DNA of 64,000 bases from Lytechinus pictus (lineage: Eukaryota > Echinodermata > Echinoidea > Temnopleuroida > Toxopneustidae): assembly GCF_037042905.1 (NCBI RefSeq), contig NC_087257.1:15040001-15104000 (forward strand), written 5' to 3'. Position 1 is the first letter of the stretch; every line of letters begins with the position of its first letter. Under the pieces are notes generated by a model. That model was not told where the DNA came from. It made no database searches and worked only from the letters and a program-made list of their open reading frames with translations. This document shows positions 28,801-34,800 of the stretch, piece by piece. The translations under genes were made by a program, and so were the position numbers.

Positions 28801-31800
28801 TACATATCTCACTACACAGATAATGCGAGTACCGAGAGCGAGCTGAAATTTCTTTATATTCTGACCTGAAAGATTCATTTTTTTGAACTAATGATTAGGA
28901 TGGGTATCTAAAATAACAATAGATGCGAGAGCGAAGCGCGAGCTGAAAATTTTGATATTTCGATCTGAAAAAAATTGACGGGTTAATGGACGTTTTTAAT
29001 AAAGAGCAAAATATATATTCAACACAAGATTATTGCAAATCGGAGCGGGAGTTTTTTTTAGGTTTAGAACTGAGAACGGGACATTCTGTTCACCTAATTA
29101 ATCATGAAAAGTATGGGTTTTGGTACATAAATGATGCGAGCGCGAAGCGCGAGCTGAACATTTTTATATTCCAATCTGAAAAACTGACATTTTGAGCACG
29201 ATTTTAAATAAAGAACGAGTTGTGTATCTCAATCTCGCTTGCTGATTTTTGTGTAACACTGCAATCTTATTTCATTTTTGCACATGCATTCGGAATTATT
29301 GGGGGGGCAAAACGATATGTTTGCCCCCCCAATATTTTAATTAGTGGGGCGATCGCCCCCCCTGCCCCCCCCCCCCCCAGGATCGACACCTCTGCCCCCC
29401 CCCCCCCCAGGATCGACACCTCTGCCCCCCTGGGACATTGGCAAAGGCCTGTTGAAACTTTCAGGTGTTACAGCCCCTTTGATGGTAAATTCCCATTTTG
29501 ATTGTCATCCTTGTGATTGTAGTTGATGGAGCCTGGTCCCACTGGTCCTTATGGTCAGAGTGCAGTACTACCTGCGGAGGTGGCACCAGATCACGGTCCA
29601 GGGCCTGTACCAACCCAGCCCCACAGGGAGGAGGTCTAAACTGCTCAGGCAAAGCTGAGCAAGTTGGAATGTGCAACGAGTTTGAATGCCCAGGTAACAA
29701 ACGTAAATCATAGCATAGAATGTCAGATTAACAATCATTGTATAAATGTTGGGTTGGCTATAAAAGCCTGAATCGTAGCTTACCTCTCCTATTTTCCAAG
29801 CTTAAGGCTTGTGGATTGCGCAATCATGACAAAAATTTGCATCAAAGGTAAAGAATGACATAATCTATGCCGTTGCACAGGTAAATTGAACAGAATTCAT
29901 ATATTTTTTGTATGAATCAATTTTGCTAATTTATTCATTAAATCATACTTTTTGCTCTAATTCACAGAATCAAGCTTCTAGAAAGCTATTTGTGGTGAAA
30001 ATATGTCCATCATAAGAATTTAACCAATATTAAAAGTATTTTATTAATTTAATTTGAAAGGGCATATGTAAAATATGGCCCTATGGAAAGCATTTCACAA
30101 AGTGACATTTCCTTGGAACGTGAATTCCTTTAGATGTGACAGTTCAATGCATGATTATTGATGATTTTTTTTCTTCCATTCTAAAGGTTGTTTGAGGCTA
30201 CGAAGACCCCTCCGAGGCTACCTCAACTGTGACGAACAACCCGAGATGACAAACTGTACCATCAGCTGTCGTCATGGTTATGGCTTTGCCGAAAGGGTCA
30301 TGAACAGCTACTACTGTGGGAAGGATACCAACTATCGATGGAATCACCAAACTTCCAAAAATAGAAGGGCTGTTTTTCCTTCATGTACAGGTAATAATGA
30401 TAACATATATATGAGTATATGAAATATATATGATTTAACAAAACGTTCAAGATTTACTCAATATTTGACATGAGATGCAGGATGTAAAAAGCTTTGTTAT
30501 GCTATCCTGAAAGGCATATGATATGAAAATATAAATAGCTTTATGTGCTAAATGGGATGCATGACAGCATATAAATGCTGCATATGTGCAGATGGCAAAT
30601 GTATTCAATTTTTATGAATTCTTCCCTTATCTTGTCACTCACTCTTATTGATGGAAGTAAATTTAATCAATTGGAATAAATTTCAACTACAAGTAAGCAG
30701 AACATTTTACTTTTTAATTTCTTTCCAAGGATGTCATAGACCTGTTAATCAATGTTTCATAAAGAAATAGGCCTATCTATTGTTAAAGTGGAACAATTAA
30801 AATTCAAATTTGATTCAAATTTCAGAACTTTCTAAGAGTCGTGGATCCACGGGGGTAGTAGAAGTTGGCTTCCCTGGCGCTGTTTGTTCTTCAGCCAGTG
30901 ATAAGGAAAGTTTAAAGCAAGCCGCGTATCAGTCACTCAATACACATTCGGAAGATATAGACTGCCTCAAAGACAAATCATGCAAGATTCTTCGTATCCA
31001 GGTGAGCTTTTCATGACAGTTACCATAGTGATAGTGCTTCTTAGCCAATCCAAATCAAGGAAAGTTGTCAGATCTGTCAACTTGTCAGATGGAAAATATT
31101 GATGAAATGCTCCCCAGGTAAACCAAAGTGTTGTGAGTTCATGTTCCCACTTGGTCTACGCCTGCTTGTGTCTACATTTGGTTTCAGCTATTATTGTCTA
31201 ATCCTTCCCTATCGGAAAAGACACAGTGTCCCACAGTGTTTTCACATTGTGGAACATGATGTGAAATCACCTTCACACTGTGACAGTGAAATTTGAGCAT
31301 TTCAAAAGTGTGAATCACAATATTCACATAGCCGACCATGTGAACGCGCTGTGAACAGTCACAATGTCGAGGTGTCCACAGTGCGGTAAAAATCTTCAAT
31401 CTGTTGAATTTGAGCATTTTAACAGTGTGAATAGTATAGGAACACACCGTAATCACACTGTGTGATACTGTCTTCTTCCAGCAAGATAGGTCACTTCCAA
31501 CCAGTTGGTCTAACAGCCATTTGATCTAGATGCCATTTAGCCTATTCACAATTTTGTCTAATTTGAAGTTAGTCTACTTTGGATCTACAGGTGAACACTC
31601 TAAAGACATTCCAATCAAGTGTCAAATATTACCTATTTTCACAATCATATTAGTGAAGTCAATGTCTTTTCCTCATATATTATGAATGTTATGTTTGATG
31701 ATTTTTAATTGTGAATATTTTTAATGTTTTCGTTTATTTAATATGTAGCGCATTGGGTAATGATTCATTAGAAAGTGCGCATTAGAAATATTTATTATTA

Positions 31801-34800
31801 TTATTATGTCATGTAGATATAATATCCACATAGTCTAACTCCATATTGTCTTTTTGGATGATGTCCACTGTCCATGAATCAAATTTTCATTTCACGAAGT
31901 GTAAAAAAATTTAGTAGGCAAAGTAGATATTAGACTAGCTTGCCACTAGCCTGAATCAAATGGCATTAAATTAAAAATCTAATTCTGTGACAGTGTTGAA
32001 TATGTGTATTGTCCCTTTTGAAAATTAGTTGTCATGTCATTATACACTTTTTACATGTTCCTGGAAAGTAAAGAAACCTAAACATCTCTTTTCATTGTAA
32101 TTTCTCTGGTCTGTTTCTGTGAGTAGGTGTTGAACTGTCAGCTGGAAACCAACAAACGTAGGTCGATCCATTCACAAGGAGAGGTCAGAATAAGTATCAC
32201 AGTCTCTGAGAATGATACCTACGAGCAATATTACCCGGAAGCTGGTGAGTGACGTATAACTGTCAGTGCAGTAGAATGTCTCATGAAGCTGTTCGTGATT
32301 TATTAATAACTTTACGAATGACTGGTGATACCGTTTTAGGTTCTGTTTCTCATTTATTTACATGTACATGTAGCACAAGAAGGTATTACCAGACCAGTCT
32401 TTCATAAAGATGTTAACTCACGACCATTTTAATGAAACACCTGGGGGTGTTTCACAAAGATTTAAGTATGACTTAAGTTGCGCTTAGATGCCGACGTGCA
32501 CAAGATATCCAATGTGCAATCTGATTGATGGAAACGTGGTAGTGCGCGTCCTGTGCGCATGATCTGACCAGTGTAGTGATGTCTTCTATACCGTACGCAA
32601 CTGGGAATTTAAGTGCAACTCTAAGTCACACTTAAATCTTTGTGAAACACCCCCAGGTCATATTTTGATTCTTTTACATTCATCATATTTAATTTTGATT
32701 TTAAATTTAAATTAATTTCACATTTAATATTAATCTTTCAAATAAACAAAATCTTTTTTTTCTGTATTTCCTAACAAATGAAAAATTGATCAAAGCTTAT
32801 GTTGTAAATAATGTGCGTGCCAAATTTTCGGCACGATCGCGCAAACGGCGGCCAAGATCAGAAGGGGGTCGTCATGTCCATCCCCAGTCCTCAATACATC
32901 TGCAATAGCCCAGTTCTTTCAGGGTTAAGTAACCCAGGCAATAAAACTTGGTTTGCCTTAATGTTCTGCATGTTGCACAAATTTGCAATATAAGGTTCTG
33001 GTTTGTATGTTTCTTTGTAGTTATTTATATTGTGAGAATTATAAACCTAGGCTTCCAATGTCTTATCTATATTTTGTGTTGTATCTGTGTTTAAGTAAAA
33101 TTTTCATTTGTATCACCAGTGAAATTCATTATTATGATTATTGACCATTTCAGGTCATTATATCTGTTAGATATTTATACCTATCAAGCAATGATTACAA
33201 AATTTGTAAACAATAACTTTGGGCAGAAATGCTGCAGAATAAAAAATAACAATATTTTGAAACTAATAAATGTATTAATATATGTATCAAATAATCTTTC
33301 TTTCAGATAACATTACAGACTTGGAGATTACAGAGCCACTGGACATATTCTATTATGATGTGTCTTCACTACTGATGAATGATTCATTGACGCTTGAGAT
33401 CAATGATGAAATCTTACATAGTGATCCATCTTCCTTCACGGGAGATGTCTGGGAAAATTGTCCGCCTGGATACATAGAGGGCAGTCTTGATGGATATTGC
33501 GGTGAGAAAATCATGTGCATTTCGTTAAAAAAAATAATCTTCTATCTATTTTCTTTTTAATATACACTTGTGTGTAAAAATAAAATTCATTCAATATTTC
33601 TAATATTGTTTGCATTTCTGTAACCTTTTCAAGAAGGCATTTTGAAATATATTATTATAGTAAATAGTGGTTGTAAAATACGAGTTGTGATTGGCTAGAT
33701 TGGTACCACGTGACCTCTCTTCAAGAAGGTATATTGTACATATGTACAATATAACTTTCAATTTTTGGAGGGTTAACCCGTGTTATATGAATGGGGAGAA
33801 TATTGATTAAAGGCAAAGCGCATTTAGCCAGTCAGTCCTGCAGTGCGCATGCAATGCGTTGAATCTTAATTTTTATAGTGCCGTCACCTTTTCCTCACTT
33901 GTGCAACTTTACATTATAGACGGTACATTTTGGATGGTACGTGTGCAACGTTACAAATATTTGACATTCAGCCTCCCATTTGCTTGCGTACAACCATGGA
34001 CCTAATAGGTCCATGGTACAACAAGCTAAGTAGGCGTTGTACAATTTACTATAATGAATAGTAAAAGTTCTATCATACAATATTACTGGACTATATAAAC
34101 TCCAAATATAAAAGTATCCCTCGTGCAGGTCTATTTCATGATATAAACCTGCACTCAGGATAATTTTATATATGTCGTACATATAATCCAGTATATTTTA
34201 CAATAGATTGTATATAGATTATATAATAATAATTTGAGATAATTCGACACTTATTTATGATTTCGACCCAATATATGCTCTTATTTCTTTGTTTCACATG
34301 CATTACTTTCTTTTACAAGACTGTTTGTCTTTGTATTTGAGACAGCGATCCTGGAAATATTAAGAAATAAGATATCATTTTATTAGCTAAGCTTATAAAA
34401 TAAAGTGTTATTTTATTCTACTTTTCTGCAGTACCATGCGGGATAGGAACTTACTATGGAATGGAAGGCAATGCCACCGATTATGAGTGCTACTCGTGTC
34501 CTTTGAATACCTATCAAGATGAAGAAGGTCAAGATGAATGCATTCTTTGCCCTCCAAATACATTCACTGATGATTTCCATACATCTAACATCACTGATTG
34601 TACAGGTAATGTCACAAGCTATGTCATATGAATACATTCTCTGTAATTCATAGACACTCGATTGTGTATTTTACTTATTATGAATGTTAACTATGTCCTT
34701 TGAATACTTGCCATGATGAATGCATTCTCTGTAATCCAGAAAAACTCACATAACATCACTTATTGTATTGTAAAGAAAATGTCATTGGCTATGAATGTTA

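Noticed and set aside
29220-29526. Proline-rich repeated frame
   Set aside because: It arises from C runs and the doubled terminus of a transposon (28538-29424).
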